Assembly: GCA_046346965.1 (NCBI GenBank)
Contig: JAXMHB010000013.1
Location: 62,001-126,000 of the forward strand
DNA: 64,000 nucleotides
Source: JAXMHB01 sp046346965
GTDB lineage: Bacteria > Pseudomonadota > Gammaproteobacteria > Xanthomonadales > SZUA-5
Reading direction: 5' to 3'
Numbering within the stretch: position 1 is the first letter of the stretch; the number at the start of each line of letters is the position of its first letter. The notes beneath the pieces are model-generated. The model had not been told where the DNA came from. It made no database searches and was given only the letters and a program-made list of their open reading frames with translations. Both the position numbers and the translations under genes were made by a program. This document shows positions 50,540 to 59,350 of this stretch, piece by piece.

Positions 50540-51345
50540 TGCATTGGCTGGACGACCCCCTGAATCTGCCCACCGACGCCCGCACGCGCTTCGAGCGCGA
50601 TGGCCACCTGACGCTGCGCGGCCTGCTGCCGCCAGCCGAGCTCGCCGTGGTCGGGCGCGAGATCACGCGCCTCACCCTGTATCTCAACACCGAGCAGCGC
50701 GCGCTCGCCGAGCGCGACACCTACGGCCGCGCCTTCCTGCAGGTCATGAACCTGTGGGAAAAGAGCCCACTGGTCGGCCGCTTTGTGATGGGCGAGCGCC
50801 TCGCCCGCGTTGCCGCGCAACTGCTGGGCGTGCGCGGCGTGCGGCTCTATCACGACCAGTCGCTGTACAAAGAGCCGGGTGGCGGCCACACGCCGGCGCA
50901 TGCCGATCAGTACTACTGGCCGCTGGCCAGCGATCGCACCATCACCGCCTGGATCCCGCTGCAGGATGTGCCGATGGCGATGGGGCCGCTCGGCTTCTAC
51001 AGCGGCAGCCAGGTCGTGCCACAAGGCCGCGATCTGGGCATATCGGACGCCAGCGAGGACGACATCCCGGCGCGGATGGCCCAGCTCGGCCATCCCTACG
51101 TCTGCGATCCCTTTGCGCTCGGTGACGTGAGTTTTCACCTGGGCTGGACCTTCCATCGCGCCGAGCCCAACGTCTCGGACCGCCCGCGGTCGGTGATGAC
51201 CGTGATCTACATGGCCGAGGACACGCGCCTGCTCGCGGCGCTGAACCCGATCCAGCAGAACGATCGCGATCAGTGGTGCCCGGGCGTGGCCGCAGGCGCT
51301 CTGGCGGATTCGCCCAAGAACCCGGTGATCTGGTCAGCCGCATGA
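50539..51345 (+). CDS. Phytanoyl-CoA dioxygenase (PhyH) family protein
   Basis: 268 aa, probable Fe(II)/2-oxoglutarate-dependent oxygenase. Iron ligands are visible as 'HTPAHADQYYWPL' (H-x-D) and the distal His in 'LGWTFHRAEPNVSDRPRSVMTVIYM' with the 2OG-binding Arg. 'GFYSGSQVVPQG' is also typical. Its start shares one base with the preceding stop and its end overlaps the next ATG by 4 bp, so it is tightly coupled in a sugar-degradation operon. That is unusual and suggests it hydroxylates or demethylates a modified sugar, an inference. Confidence 0.88.
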   Translation: MHWLDDPLNLPTDARTRFERDGHLTLRGLLPPAELAVVGREITRLTLYLNTEQRALAERDTYGRAFLQVMNLWEKSPLVGRFVMGERLARVAAQLLGVRGVRLYHDQSLYKEPGGGHTPAHADQYYWPLASDRTITAWIPLQDVPMAMGPLGFYSGSQVVPQGRDLGISDASEDDIPARMAQLGHPYVCDPFALGDVSFHLGWTFHRAEPNVSDRPRSVMTVIYMAEDTRLLAALNPIQQNDRDQWCPGVAAGALADSPKNPVIWSAA

Positions 51346-52229
51346 GGCCAGTCCGGCTCATGGCGCTGGCCTGCTTGCAGGCCTTGCCGCCCGACTCGAC
51401 GGGCGCGCGCGACACCCTGGACGCGCAGCTCGCCCTGTTGCCGGCGCACGGCATTCAGGGCGTGCTTGCCTGGTCGGACTGGCCGGCAATCCGCCGCGCG
51501 GGCCTCGCGGTGCACGCCATGGGTCGTCTGGACACGCCCGGCGGCGCCGATGCGCTGATCGCCGCACATGTGGACGCCGGTGTGGTCAGCAGCACGCTGC
51601 ACCTGGGCAGCGCCTTCGACGACGACGACACGCTCAACCGCTATGCCGATGCCGTGCTCAGCGCGGCGTCGCGCCATCGCCACGTTGTGCTCGTGGAAAC
51701 CCATCGCGCCACGGTGACGCAAGACCCGTGGCGCACGTTGCGCTGGCTGGAGCGCTTTCCCGATCTGCGTTTCTCGCTGGATGCCTCGCACTGGGTGGTC
51801 GGCGGCGAGCTCGATTACGGTGGCGGCTACGCTGCGCGACTGCCGCGCCTCGATCCGGTGCTGCGGCGCAGCCCGATGGTACAGGGGCGCGTCGCCAGCG
51901 GTGGTGCCATCCAGATCGCCGTGGAGGATCCGGGCCCGTGGCGTGCGCACGCCATCGCGCTGTGGACGCGGGCCTTCGCGCTGTGGACGCGGGCCTTCGC
52001 GCTGCGCCGCGAGGCGGCGCCGAATGCCGCGATCACGTTCTGCCCGGAACTGTTGCCGCATGTCTGCGGCGATGCCTGGTTTGGCTACGCCCCGGTCCGC
52101 CGCGCCCCAGAACACGCGCAGGGTGTGCTGGAGATCACCGACCGCTACGCCGAAGCGCTGCGCCTCTACGAGATCGCCGATACCTGTGCTGCCGACGCGT
52201 CCCGCCTGTTCCTGGAGCCCGCGCCATGA
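51342..52229 (+). CDS. Sugar isomerase/epimerase-like TIM-barrel protein
   Basis: 295 aa. The pattern resembles the xylose-isomerase-like TIM-barrel family: 'GIQGVLAW', 'HVVLVETHRATVTQDPWRTLRWLERFPDLRFSLDASHWVVGGE' (Glu and Asp/His metal ligands) and 'VQGRVASGGAIQIAVEDP'. An exact 21-bp tandem duplication (51957-51998) repeats ALWTRAF. Starts and stops overlap neighbours by ATGA on both sides. The substrate is unknown, probably a product of the neighbouring glycosidases or dioxygenase. Confidence 0.75.
   Translation: MRPVRLMALACLQALPPDSTGARDTLDAQLALLPAHGIQGVLAWSDWPAIRRAGLAVHAMGRLDTPGGADALIAAHVDAGVVSSTLHLGSAFDDDDTLNRYADAVLSAASRHRHVVLVETHRATVTQDPWRTLRWLERFPDLRFSLDASHWVVGGELDYGGGYAARLPRLDPVLRRSPMVQGRVASGGAIQIAVEDPGPWRAHAIALWTRAFALWTRAFALRREAAPNAAITFCPELLPHVCGDAWFGYAPVRRAPEHAQGVLEITDRYAEALRLYEIADTCAADASRLFLEPAP
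51957..51998 (+). repeat. Exact 21-bp in-frame tandem duplication
   Basis: GCGCTGTGGACGCGGGCCTTC occurs twice in immediate succession inside the TIM-barrel gene, duplicating seven residues (ALWTRAF). Being exact, it is probably recent. Confidence 0.9.
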
Positions 52230-54403
52230 GAGCCATCCTCGCCCTGGGCTGCGCCCTGGCCACCGCCTTTGTGTCAGCCGCCACGCCGCGCCCCGGCCAT
52301 GTCGACGAGGTCGATCCCTTCATCGGCACACAGGGCACGGGTCATGTGTTCCCTGGCGCGCTGCTGCCCTTCGGCATGGTGCAAGTCGGCCCCGACAACG
52401 CCGATTCGGGCTGGAGCTACAGCAGCGGCTACCAGTTTGACGCGCCGCGCATCCTGGGCTTTTCCAACACCCACATCAGCGGCGCCGGCATCCCGGAACT
52501 CGGCGATGTGCTGCTGATGCCCAACGGCGCCGCGCCGTGGACGGCGGCGACCAGCAGCTTTGACTCGGGCTACCGCAAGGCCAGCGAACGCGCGCATCCG
52601 GGCTACTACGGCGTGCGCCTCGACGACCGGGCAGTGACGGTGGAACTGACGGCGACCGAGCGCGTTGCGCTGCAGCGCTACACCTTTGATCGCCGCGGCC
52701 GCGTGCAGCTGCTGGTCGATCTGCAACACGGCCTGCGCTTCCAGACCACCCAGCGGGTCACCGAGGCGCGCTACGCGATGCGCCCCGACGGGCTGCGCGC
52801 CAGCGTGCATGCCAGCAATTGGGTCGAGCGCCAGACCAGCGTCGCGCTGCGCTTCGACCACCCGATCGCCGCCTGGGAGGCCTTGCCCGCGCGCGAGGGC
52901 GAGCGTGCGCCCCGCCTGCTGCTGAGCTTCGATCTGGGCAAGCAGCGGAACCTCGAGGCCCGCATCGCGCTATCGACCGTCGACGAGGACGGCGCCGCTC
53001 GCAATCTGGCCAGCGCCGATGCGCTCGACTTCGACGCCGCCCGCACGGCCGCGAGCGCAGCCTGGCAAGCCCTGCTGTCACGCGTGGCGATCGACGCGCC
53101 CGCCGAGCAGCGTCGGGTGTTCTACTCGGCCTTGTACCGCAGCCTGATACATCCCTCGCAGGTTGCCGACGTCGATGGCCGGGTGCGCGGACCCAAAGGC
53201 GCGGTGATCGCGGCGCCGGACGGCGTCTACTACTCCACGCTCAGCCTGTGGGACACCTTCCGCGCCGCGCATCCGCTGTACACGCTGCTGGTGCCGGAGC
53301 GCGTGCCGGGTTTCGTGAACACCCTGCTCGCGCACGAGGCGCAGATGGGTTACCTGCCGCTGTGGACGGCCTGGGGACGCGAGACGTACACGATGATCGG
53401 CAACCCGGCGCTGCCGGTGATCAGCGACGCCATCGCCAAAGGTTTCGCCGGTATCGACGCCGAGGCGGCCTATGCCGCCATGCTGCGCACCAGCACCGCC
53501 GAGCGGCCGGAGGCGCCGGTCTGGGCGCAGCGCAGCTGGGCGGTGCTCGACCAATACGGCTACTTGCCTTTTGATCGCGTGCCGGGCGAATCGGTCAGCA
53601 AGACCGCCGAGTACGGCTATGGCGATGCAGCGGTCGCGGCGCTCGCGCGCCACCTCGGCCGCCTGGATGAGGCCGAGCATTACCTGCACCGCGCCGCCAG
53701 CTGGAAGGCGCTGTTCGATCCCGAGACGCGCACCCTGCGCGGCCGCGACAGCCAGGGCGCCTGGCGTACGCCCTACGACCCGATTGCAGCGACCAGCCCG
53801 ATGAAGAACCCGGGCGACTACACCGAGGCCAACGCCTGGCAATACACGGCGACGCCGGCGCTGCACGATCCGGAAGGCTTTCGCGATCAGTTGGGCGGGC
53901 GTGCGGAGCTTGAGGCCTGGCTGGACACCATCTTCAGCCTGCCCCTGCCCGCGCCTGACAAGCACCTCGGGCAGGAGGCGATGATCGGCCAGTACGCGCA
54001 CGGCAACGAACCCAGCCACCACATCGCCTGGTTGTACGCGTGGACCGACGCGCCGACCAAGGGCGAGCGGCACATTGCCGACATCGCACGGCGCTTCTAC
54101 CGCGCCACGCCCGACGGCATCGTCGGCAACGACGACGCCGGCCAGATGAGCGCTTGGTTTGTGCTGGCGACTCTCGGGCTGTATCCCAGCCGTCCCGGCC
54201 ACGCGGAATGGACGCTGGGCGCGCCTTTGGTGTCGCGTGCGCGCATCGAGGCCGGCTGCGCTGGCCCGGCTTTCGACATCGATACGGCCGACGTCGACGC
54301 GCCCCGCATCGACGAGCAGGTGGTGCCGCGCACCGGCGTGCCCGACGCCCGACTGCGCCACGCACGCACGCTGACGCTGCCCGATCGCAACCTGGCCCGA
54401 TGA
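52226..54403 (+). CDS. GH92 family alpha-mannosidase
   Basis: 725 aa with a signal peptide (MRAILALGCALATAFVSA). GH92 features: 'VDEVDPFIGTQGTGHVFPGALLPFGMVQVGPDN', 'GFSNTHISGAGIPELGDVLLMP', 'DGVYYSTLSLWDTFRAAHPLYTLLVPERVPGFVNTLL', 'GYLPLWTAWGRETYTMIGNPALPVISDA', 'GNEPSHHIAWLY' and 'GIVGNDDAGQMSAWFVLATLGLYP' (catalytic acidic residues and Ca2+ site region). It is a periplasmic exo-mannosidase releasing mannose from alpha-mannans or N-glycan-like chains. Its ATG overlaps the preceding stop. Confidence 0.95.
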   Translation: MRAILALGCALATAFVSAATPRPGHVDEVDPFIGTQGTGHVFPGALLPFGMVQVGPDNADSGWSYSSGYQFDAPRILGFSNTHISGAGIPELGDVLLMPNGAAPWTAATSSFDSGYRKASERAHPGYYGVRLDDRAVTVELTATERVALQRYTFDRRGRVQLLVDLQHGLRFQTTQRVTEARYAMRPDGLRASVHASNWVERQTSVALRFDHPIAAWEALPAREGERAPRLLLSFDLGKQRNLEARIALSTVDEDGAARNLASADALDFDAARTAASAAWQALLSRVAIDAPAEQRRVFYSALYRSLIHPSQVADVDGRVRGPKGAVIAAPDGVYYSTLSLWDTFRAAHPLYTLLVPERVPGFVNTLLAHEAQMGYLPLWTAWGRETYTMIGNPALPVISDAIAKGFAGIDAEAAYAAMLRTSTAERPEAPVWAQRSWAVLDQYGYLPFDRVPGESVSKTAEYGYGDAAVAALARHLGRLDEAEHYLHRAASWKALFDPETRTLRGRDSQGAWRTPYDPIAATSPMKNPGDYTEANAWQYTATPALHDPEGFRDQLGGRAELEAWLDTIFSLPLPAPDKHLGQEAMIGQYAHGNEPSHHIAWLYAWTDAPTKGERHIADIARRFYRATPDGIVGNDDAGQMSAWFVLATLGLYPSRPGHAEWTLGAPLVSRARIEAGCAGPAFDIDTADVDAPRIDEQVVPRTGVPDARLRHARTLTLPDRNLAR

Positions 54404-54412
54404 GCCGCCGCC

Positions 54413-55909
54413 ATGCGTGAGGCCCAGCGTCGACTGTCCCAGGGCTTCCTGATCCTGCTCAGCCTGCCGACGGCGGCGATTGGCTTCAGCCTGTCCTCCG
54501 CCGTCGCCTCGACCACCTGGCTGCTCAGCACGCGCTACGACCTGCACCTGGAGAGCATCGCCCTGATCTGGCTGATGGGCCCGTTGATGGGCCTGTTGGT
54601 GCAACCGCTCGTCGGCTGGCTGAGCGATCGGACCTGGTGGCTGGGCGGCTGCCGACGCCCCTATCTGATCGCTGGCGGCACGCTGGGGGCGCTGGCGACC
54701 TACGCGCTGCTGCATCTGGACAGCGTAGCCGCCGCGACTGGCCTCAGCCTGATGAGCGTCGCGGTAGTGGTGGTGCTGGTGAATGACCTCGCGACCAATG
54801 TCACTTTCAACCCGGCGCGCTCGCTGGTCGCCGATCTCACGCCGGAAGGGCCGCAGCGCGTGCGCGGATACACGTGGATGCAGCTGGTGTCTGGCGTACT
54901 CGGCATCAGCGCTTACCTGGTGTCCATCGTGTTCGGCAACGAGGCGCTGCTGCTCACCACGGTTGCGGTGACCTTCGTGCTGACGGTGGGGCCGGTTCTT
55001 TTCATCGAAGAGACGCGCCCCCCAGCGCCAGTCGCCAGCGCGCGCGCAGTCGCCGTCGACGCCGGCCCGTCACCCTTCCAAGCGCTGTGGGCGATGGTGG
55101 GTTTCGCCGTCTACGGCGCCAGCGTGGCGCTGGACCGCAGCCTGCTCGATGGCGCACTGGCGGCCTGGTCGATCCCGCTGTTCCTCGCCGCGCTGATGCT
55201 GGCGCTGGCCTGGGGTGCGGTCCGTGTCTGGCGCCAGCGGCGCCGCCCCTCGGCGCGCGATCGCCTGGGTACGCTGTTGCTCGCGCATGGACTCGCGTGG
55301 CTGGGCGTGCAAGCACTGTTCGTGATGAGCTTCTTCTATGTGCGCGATGTCGTCGTGGCCCACGCCGCCGGCCCGCTGCTGGCCGATGCCTTCTACGCGA
55401 TCTGGAGCGAGACGCCAGCGGCCGCCGCCGACAGCGCCGGGCGCGTGCTCTCGGTCGGCTTTCTGTTGATGAATATCGTCGGCGCGCTGATGCCGGTGCT
55501 GGTGCTGAAGCCCTGGTGCGAGCGCTGGGGCAAAGTGCGCGTGCACCGCAGCGCGATGGGCGCCATGGCACTGGCCTTCGCCGCGATTGCGCTGGCACCG
55601 CCGACCGAGGGCTACTACTACCTGGGCATGCTGCTGTGCGGCATCGGCTGGTCCTCGCTGATCTCCATCGTCTTCGCGATCTTCTCGGAATCGGTCGACG
55701 GCCGGCAGATGGGCATGAGCATGGGCGCCTTCAACGCCAGCCTCGTCCTCCCCGCCCTCGCCGTCCCCGGACTGGTCAAAATCACCGAGAGTCTGGACCT
55801 GCACCGCGGCATCTTCCTGCTGCTCGCCGCCAGCCTGCTGCTGTCCTTCCTGTACTGGCTGTGCGTCAGCGAACAGCCGCCGCAGAGGGGGGCGGAGGTG
55901 GAGGGGTGA
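54413..55909 (+). CDS. MFS transporter of the SLC45/GPH-like sugar type
   Basis: 498 aa with about 12 membrane helices. The loop 'LVGWLSDRTWWLGGCRRPYLIAGG' between helices 2 and 3 is characteristic of SLC45-like (sucrose/maltose:H+) transporters, and 'NDLATNVTFNPARSLVADLTPEGPQRVRGYTWMQLVSGVLG' matches helices 4-5. It starts 9 bp after the GH92 stop and ends the operon. It probably imports the di- or oligosaccharide cut by the GH13 enzyme. Confidence 0.92.
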   Translation: MREAQRRLSQGFLILLSLPTAAIGFSLSSAVASTTWLLSTRYDLHLESIALIWLMGPLMGLLVQPLVGWLSDRTWWLGGCRRPYLIAGGTLGALATYALLHLDSVAAATGLSLMSVAVVVVLVNDLATNVTFNPARSLVADLTPEGPQRVRGYTWMQLVSGVLGISAYLVSIVFGNEALLLTTVAVTFVLTVGPVLFIEETRPPAPVASARAVAVDAGPSPFQALWAMVGFAVYGASVALDRSLLDGALAAWSIPLFLAALMLALAWGAVRVWRQRRRPSARDRLGTLLLAHGLAWLGVQALFVMSFFYVRDVVVAHAAGPLLADAFYAIWSETPAAAADSAGRVLSVGFLLMNIVGALMPVLVLKPWCERWGKVRVHRSAMGAMALAFAAIALAPPTEGYYYLGMLLCGIGWSSLISIVFAIFSESVDGRQMGMSMGAFNASLVLPALAVPGLVKITESLDLHRGIFLLLAASLLLSFLYWLCVSEQPPQRGAEVEG

Positions 55910-56095
55910 GGTGGGGTGTCTGGCGAGGCCGAGAAGGCAAAAGATGCCGTGCCGACCAGCCGCCCACTCGCATGCGTGAAGCCATCACCGGTCGGATGTC
56001 GCGGAAGCGCCCGAGCCGATCGTCATGCGCACGAGGCTCCGCTCCCGAGGCCAGCTGGCAGGATGCAGATCGGGTCCTCGTCTCAGTTCCACTTT

Positions 56096-56509
56096 CTAGC
56101 TTGCAATGCCGTCGCGCCTACAAGCGTACGCCTCGTAGCGCTCACCAAACTCAAGCTCAAGCGCAATGCGCACCAGCGCTTCCCAGCTGTACCAATAGTG
56201 TCGCCGCTGGAACTCTCGAACCACGTCCGCACCATAATCTTCTGCAAATAGCCGTTTCTCCATGGCGTTCAGCGGGGTTCTGTCGATTTCATTCAGTCGC
56301 TTTCGGTGCTTCAACATCAGCTTCCGGAACTCGCCCCTGGTTGTGACACCAAACTCCATCAACTCAAGCACCAACTCCTGTGTATTAATGAATCCATATC
56401 GATTCCGCTTCGGAAGTACACGCGCAAGCTCCGCCAGCACGCCAGAATCCGTCAGCATCATGGCCTGCTTGACCGAACGAGCACCTATGTTGCCATTCAC
56501 GGCTCGCAC
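56096..56509 (-). CDS. Small soluble protein of unknown function
   Basis: 137 aa, rich in charged helices (VLAELARVLPKRNRYGFINTQELVLELMEFGVTTRGEFRKLMLKHRKRLNEIDRTPLNAMEKRLFAEDYGADVVREFQRRHYW). No signal peptide. GC content is near 52 %, well below the surrounding operon, which suggests acquired DNA. The ATG at 56509 is assumed; Met17/Met18 are alternatives. I see no gene in 56510-56736. Confidence 0.5.
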   Translation of the reverse strand: MRAVNGNIGARSVKQAMMLTDSGVLAELARVLPKRNRYGFINTQELVLELMEFGVTTRGEFRKLMLKHRKRLNEIDRTPLNAMEKRLFAEDYGADVVREFQRRHYWYSWEALVRIALELEFGERYEAYACRRDGIAS

Positions 56510-56736
56510 CTCTCGGGCAGCAAGACTTGCGCCTTGATGCGCGCTTCCTTGGTCCGCCGATTAGCAGCGTGACCCAGGAAGCACAGGCAAATGGCATTGC
56601 CTTGCCGGGTACTCGCTCTGCTAATGAGCATACAGTTCCCGGCTGGATGATCCATCCAAGTTAAGTTGCTCCGCCAGCAGTGCCATTTGGAAGCACATCG
56701 GAACTTGCGAGCCGCGGCAGGCCTATATTCACGCTC

Positions 56737-57333
56737 TTATTGGGGGACACACGCGGAAAGCTCACCGCTTGACCTTTCCGACAAACCTGCAACAAAGGCG
56801 TCCACGATTTGCGTTGCCAGCGCACGTTTGCCAGCCTGAGGATGAGCGTTTGCTCGGTCCATGAATGACATATGCTCGGCCGACCAGAACCTTGCCGTCT
56901 CCGTGTACAGCTCACGGCTACTCTGTGAAATGACTATAGAGACCGTCGCCCAGAATTGATGTTGTGTGAATTCATAGTCCAGATCCTCAAACTTCATTTG
57001 TGCCTGACACAAATCTTGACCCGACTTTGCGTCAACAATACCAGCTAGCCGTGCGGCAATTTCGCGCTGCTCCGCCTCAGTAAGCAGCTGCTCCTCAGGT
57101 ATCTCACCCGGTCCGACCGTAACGTATCCCGCCGATCCCACCGGCACCGTTGCTTGACCGGATTTTTCTGGCCCCGGCTTCTGTGTCTGAACTGACCAGT
57201 CAAGCGCCATCGTGCGACCGCTGTACTCTGGCGTATAAGTGAACGGCGCAAGCTCAATAGGGTTTCTTATGACTGGCCGGCAGCCGCTCAGGATCAGCAG
57301 GACCACCATTGCCGAGAAAGTCCTGATGTTCAT
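56737..57333 (-). CDS. Putative lipoprotein of unknown function
   Basis: 198 aa. The start at 57333 has AAGAGGTG at the right distance and opens a lipoprotein signal 'MNIRTFSAMVVLLILSGCRPVI' with lipobox LSGC, so the protein is probably anchored by Cys18. The mature part includes 'ALDWSVQTQKPGPEKSGQATVPVGSAGYVTVGPGEIPEEQLLTEAEQREIAARLAGIVDAKSG' and 'QFWATVSIVISQSSRELYTETARFWSAEHMSF'. No family is recognised. GC content is lower than average. The upstream 57334-57671 region (338 bp) holds no gene that I can support. Confidence 0.6.
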   Translation of the reverse strand: MNIRTFSAMVVLLILSGCRPVIRNPIELAPFTYTPEYSGRTMALDWSVQTQKPGPEKSGQATVPVGSAGYVTVGPGEIPEEQLLTEAEQREIAARLAGIVDAKSGQDLCQAQMKFEDLDYEFTQHQFWATVSIVISQSSRELYTETARFWSAEHMSFMDRANAHPQAGKRALATQIVDAFVAGLSERSSGELSACVPQ

Positions 57334-57671
57334 CAATACACCTCTTGAGACCTCGATCAGGCCAAATCCAATCATGCGCATTTTGCGCGACCATGAAGCC
57401 GGAAGCTCTTTCAATCCTTCCAACAGGCTTGCTTGTAAATTCTTGCACGTCGCACAGAGACTTGCACGACATTTTTCTGACAACCCAGCATTGGAGCAGG
57501 ACGCAAGCCAGCACCTCCAAACTGAACCGTCCGCCGCATGGGCCTCCAAGGTGCGGGAACGATGGTTAGTCACAGAACGAGCTGTCCGCCCCCCCTCAAA
57601 CGCCGCCGACCGCCTTTGGTTTTCCCCCGCTTGCGAGTAGGCTGTAGTCGTCCCGGTTCGTGGAGCTCGCC

Positions 57672-57914
57672 ATGCAACGACGTCAGGTGCTTGCCTCTGC
57701 TGCGCTGCTGTTGCCGGCGCTGGCGCCGGCCGCTGGTGTGGATGCGCAGCGCACTACGCATCAGCTTGCGCTCGCGGCCAGCAAGCGTGAGATCCAGCGA
57801 CTCGGTGCGCTGCACAAGGCCGGGCGCTGGCAGGATGATGCGCTGAAGCAGCAACTGCGCACCCAGGCGCAGGTATACGCCGCGCATCACCGGGCGCTGG
57901 CGGCGCTGGGCTGA
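57672..57914 (+). CDS. Small exported protein of unknown function
   Basis: 80 aa from ATG 57672 (an ATG at 57660 is also in frame). The N-terminus MQRRQVLASAALLLPALAPAAGVDA has a twin Arg before a hydrophobic stretch, a possible Tat or Sec signal. The rest is helical and basic (THQLALAASKREIQRLGALHKAGRWQDDALKQQLRTQAQVYAAHHRALAAL). It is probably a small periplasmic helical protein. No family is recognised. Confidence 0.45.
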   Translation: MQRRQVLASAALLLPALAPAAGVDAQRTTHQLALAASKREIQRLGALHKAGRWQDDALKQQLRTQAQVYAAHHRALAALG

Positions 57915-58035
57915 GGGCTCACGGCGACTACCTGCCGCAGGGCGCCTCGCTCTCGGCGTGTCAGAGCCTCACACGTGTCGAGGTCAAAGCTTGGCGCTCT
58001 GGCCGGCGCGGCGCACATGTCCGTTTTACAAGCCG

Positions 58036-58208
58036 TGGAATCCCGCTTTCGCGGGAATGACGGCGGGGTGGTGTGTTGGCCCGACGCACTTCCCAGCTCC
58101 AAGAGCCTGGATTCCCGCTTTCGCGGGAATGACGGTGTGGCGGGGTGCTGGCACAGAGCACGTCCCAGCTCCAGCAGCCTGGATGCCTGCTTTTGCGGTA
58201 ATGACGGT
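58036..58208. repeat. Three REP-like hairpins at 72-bp spacing
   Basis: TGGAATCCCGCTTTCGCGGGAATGACGG and two variants start at 58036, 58108 and 58180, exactly 72 bp apart. Each centre (ATTCCCGC/GCGGGAAT) forms a hairpin; the third is decayed. The linkers (..CCCAGCTCCA.GAGCC) are also related, so the whole 72-bp unit was duplicated. It lies between two convergent genes (57915-58265), where no gene is seen. Confidence 0.85.
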
Positions 58209-58265
58209 GCTACAGACGCGCGCTGCGCTCAGGCCAGGCCTGTGCCCCTTCCGTTGCCGATCAGC

Positions 58266-58574
58266 TCACCGGGCTCGAAAACGCGAGGGGAAGTCGTTGG
58301 CCTCGACTTTCTGCCTCAATTCCTCATCGTCTGGATTGAGGCTCAGCGCGCGGGCGATCAGGTCCGCCTCGGTTTCGACGTTGTTGGGGTCTGGCTCGCA
58401 ACAACTCACCGGGCAGACGGCCTGACAGGCTTCCTGGTCGTAACTCCCCACGCATTCCGTGCAGCGGGTGGGATCGATCACGTAGATCGTCGGCCCTTCG
58501 GAGATGGCCTCGTAGGGACACTCAGGTACGCAGGCAGTGCAATTGATGCACTCTTCAGTGATGTAAGTGGCCAT
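58266..58574 (-). CDS. YfhL-type 2[4Fe-4S] ferredoxin
   Basis: 102 aa. Two cluster motifs: 'CINCTACVPECP' (C-x2-C-x2-C-x3-CP) and 'CTECVGSYDQEACQAVCP' (C-x2-C-x8-C-x3-CP), the spacing typical of YfhL/Allochromatium-type low-potential ferredoxins. A C-terminal extension after the second cluster ('VETEADLIARALSLNPDDEELRQKVEANDFPSRFRAR') is also typical. A strong GGGGGAGGG precedes the ATG at 58574. It is a cytoplasmic electron carrier. It is divergent from the NTF2-like gene. Confidence 0.95.
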   Translation of the reverse strand: MATYITEECINCTACVPECPYEAISEGPTIYVIDPTRCTECVGSYDQEACQAVCPVSCCEPDPNNVETEADLIARALSLNPDDEELRQKVEANDFPSRFRAR

Positions 58575-58734
58575 GGGCCCTCCCCCCGGTCCAATGCATA
58601 GTCGCGATCGCCGCACGACTACCCGGCGCGGCCTGAGCACAGTAACGCCAAACTGCACGACGCGCCACCGCGGGGGTGCCGGGCATTCTCGCCCTGCGCC
58701 AGCAGCGTACGATTGCCCCCACCTGCCTCGATCG

Positions 58735-59277
58735 GTGTTTGCACCTGTGCCCACACGAACCGAAGACCGCCACGGCGACGACGCGGCGCGGGCCAAAGCA
58801 GCGCATCGAATCATTGCGGGCGCACGTGCGGCCATACTGGGCGGCGTGCTCGCGCTGTTGGGCACCTCGGCGCTGGCGGCGCCCGGGTCCCGCGCTGACA
58901 CGGAGCGCTGGATGAACGAGCAGGCGCGGGCGTGGGCGGATCAGGCCTGCGGCGGGCGCTGGGTGGTCAGCGAGTTGTTCGCCGACGATTTCCACGGCAC
59001 CGCGCCCAAAGGCGCCCGCTACGGCAAACCCGCGGAAGCGCCGGTCTTCGATGCCAGGACGCAATGGTCCAAAGACTGTCGGCTGGACGCCGCCGAGGTG
59101 CGCTTCTTCGCCGACGACGTCGCGGTGGTGTACGGCGCCGAGTCCAAAACGGTGCCCCTTCCGAACGGCGAAGAGGAACGCCGCTGCCTGGTCTGGACCG
59201 ACACCTGGATGCGCCGCGCGGGGCGTTGGCAAATCATCGCCGCGCAGGACAACCGCGTGGACTGCCCGGCGCCGTGA
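58735..59277 (+). CDS. Secreted NTF2-like (DUF4440-type) protein
   Basis: 180 aa from a proposed GTG at 58735; the exact start is uncertain because no ATG precedes the signal-like segment 'IIAGARAAILGGVLALLGTSALAA' in a sensible position. The C-terminal domain 'CGGRWVVSELFADDFHGTAPKGARYGKP...VRFFADDVAVVYGAESKT...CLVWTDTWMRRAGRWQIIAAQDNRVDC' has the cone-shaped NTF2-like pattern of DUF4440 proteins. It contains several Cys. Function unknown. Confidence 0.65.
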   Translation: MFAPVPTRTEDRHGDDAARAKAAHRIIAGARAAILGGVLALLGTSALAAPGSRADTERWMNEQARAWADQACGGRWVVSELFADDFHGTAPKGARYGKPAEAPVFDARTQWSKDCRLDAAEVRFFADDVAVVYGAESKTVPLPNGEEERRCLVWTDTWMRRAGRWQIIAAQDNRVDCPAP

Positions 59278-59350
59278 TCGCCCGCGGCGGGCGACTAGCG
59301 TGGCGGGCACTGTGTAGACCATCGCCAGATGCAGATCCCTGTACACCCAC

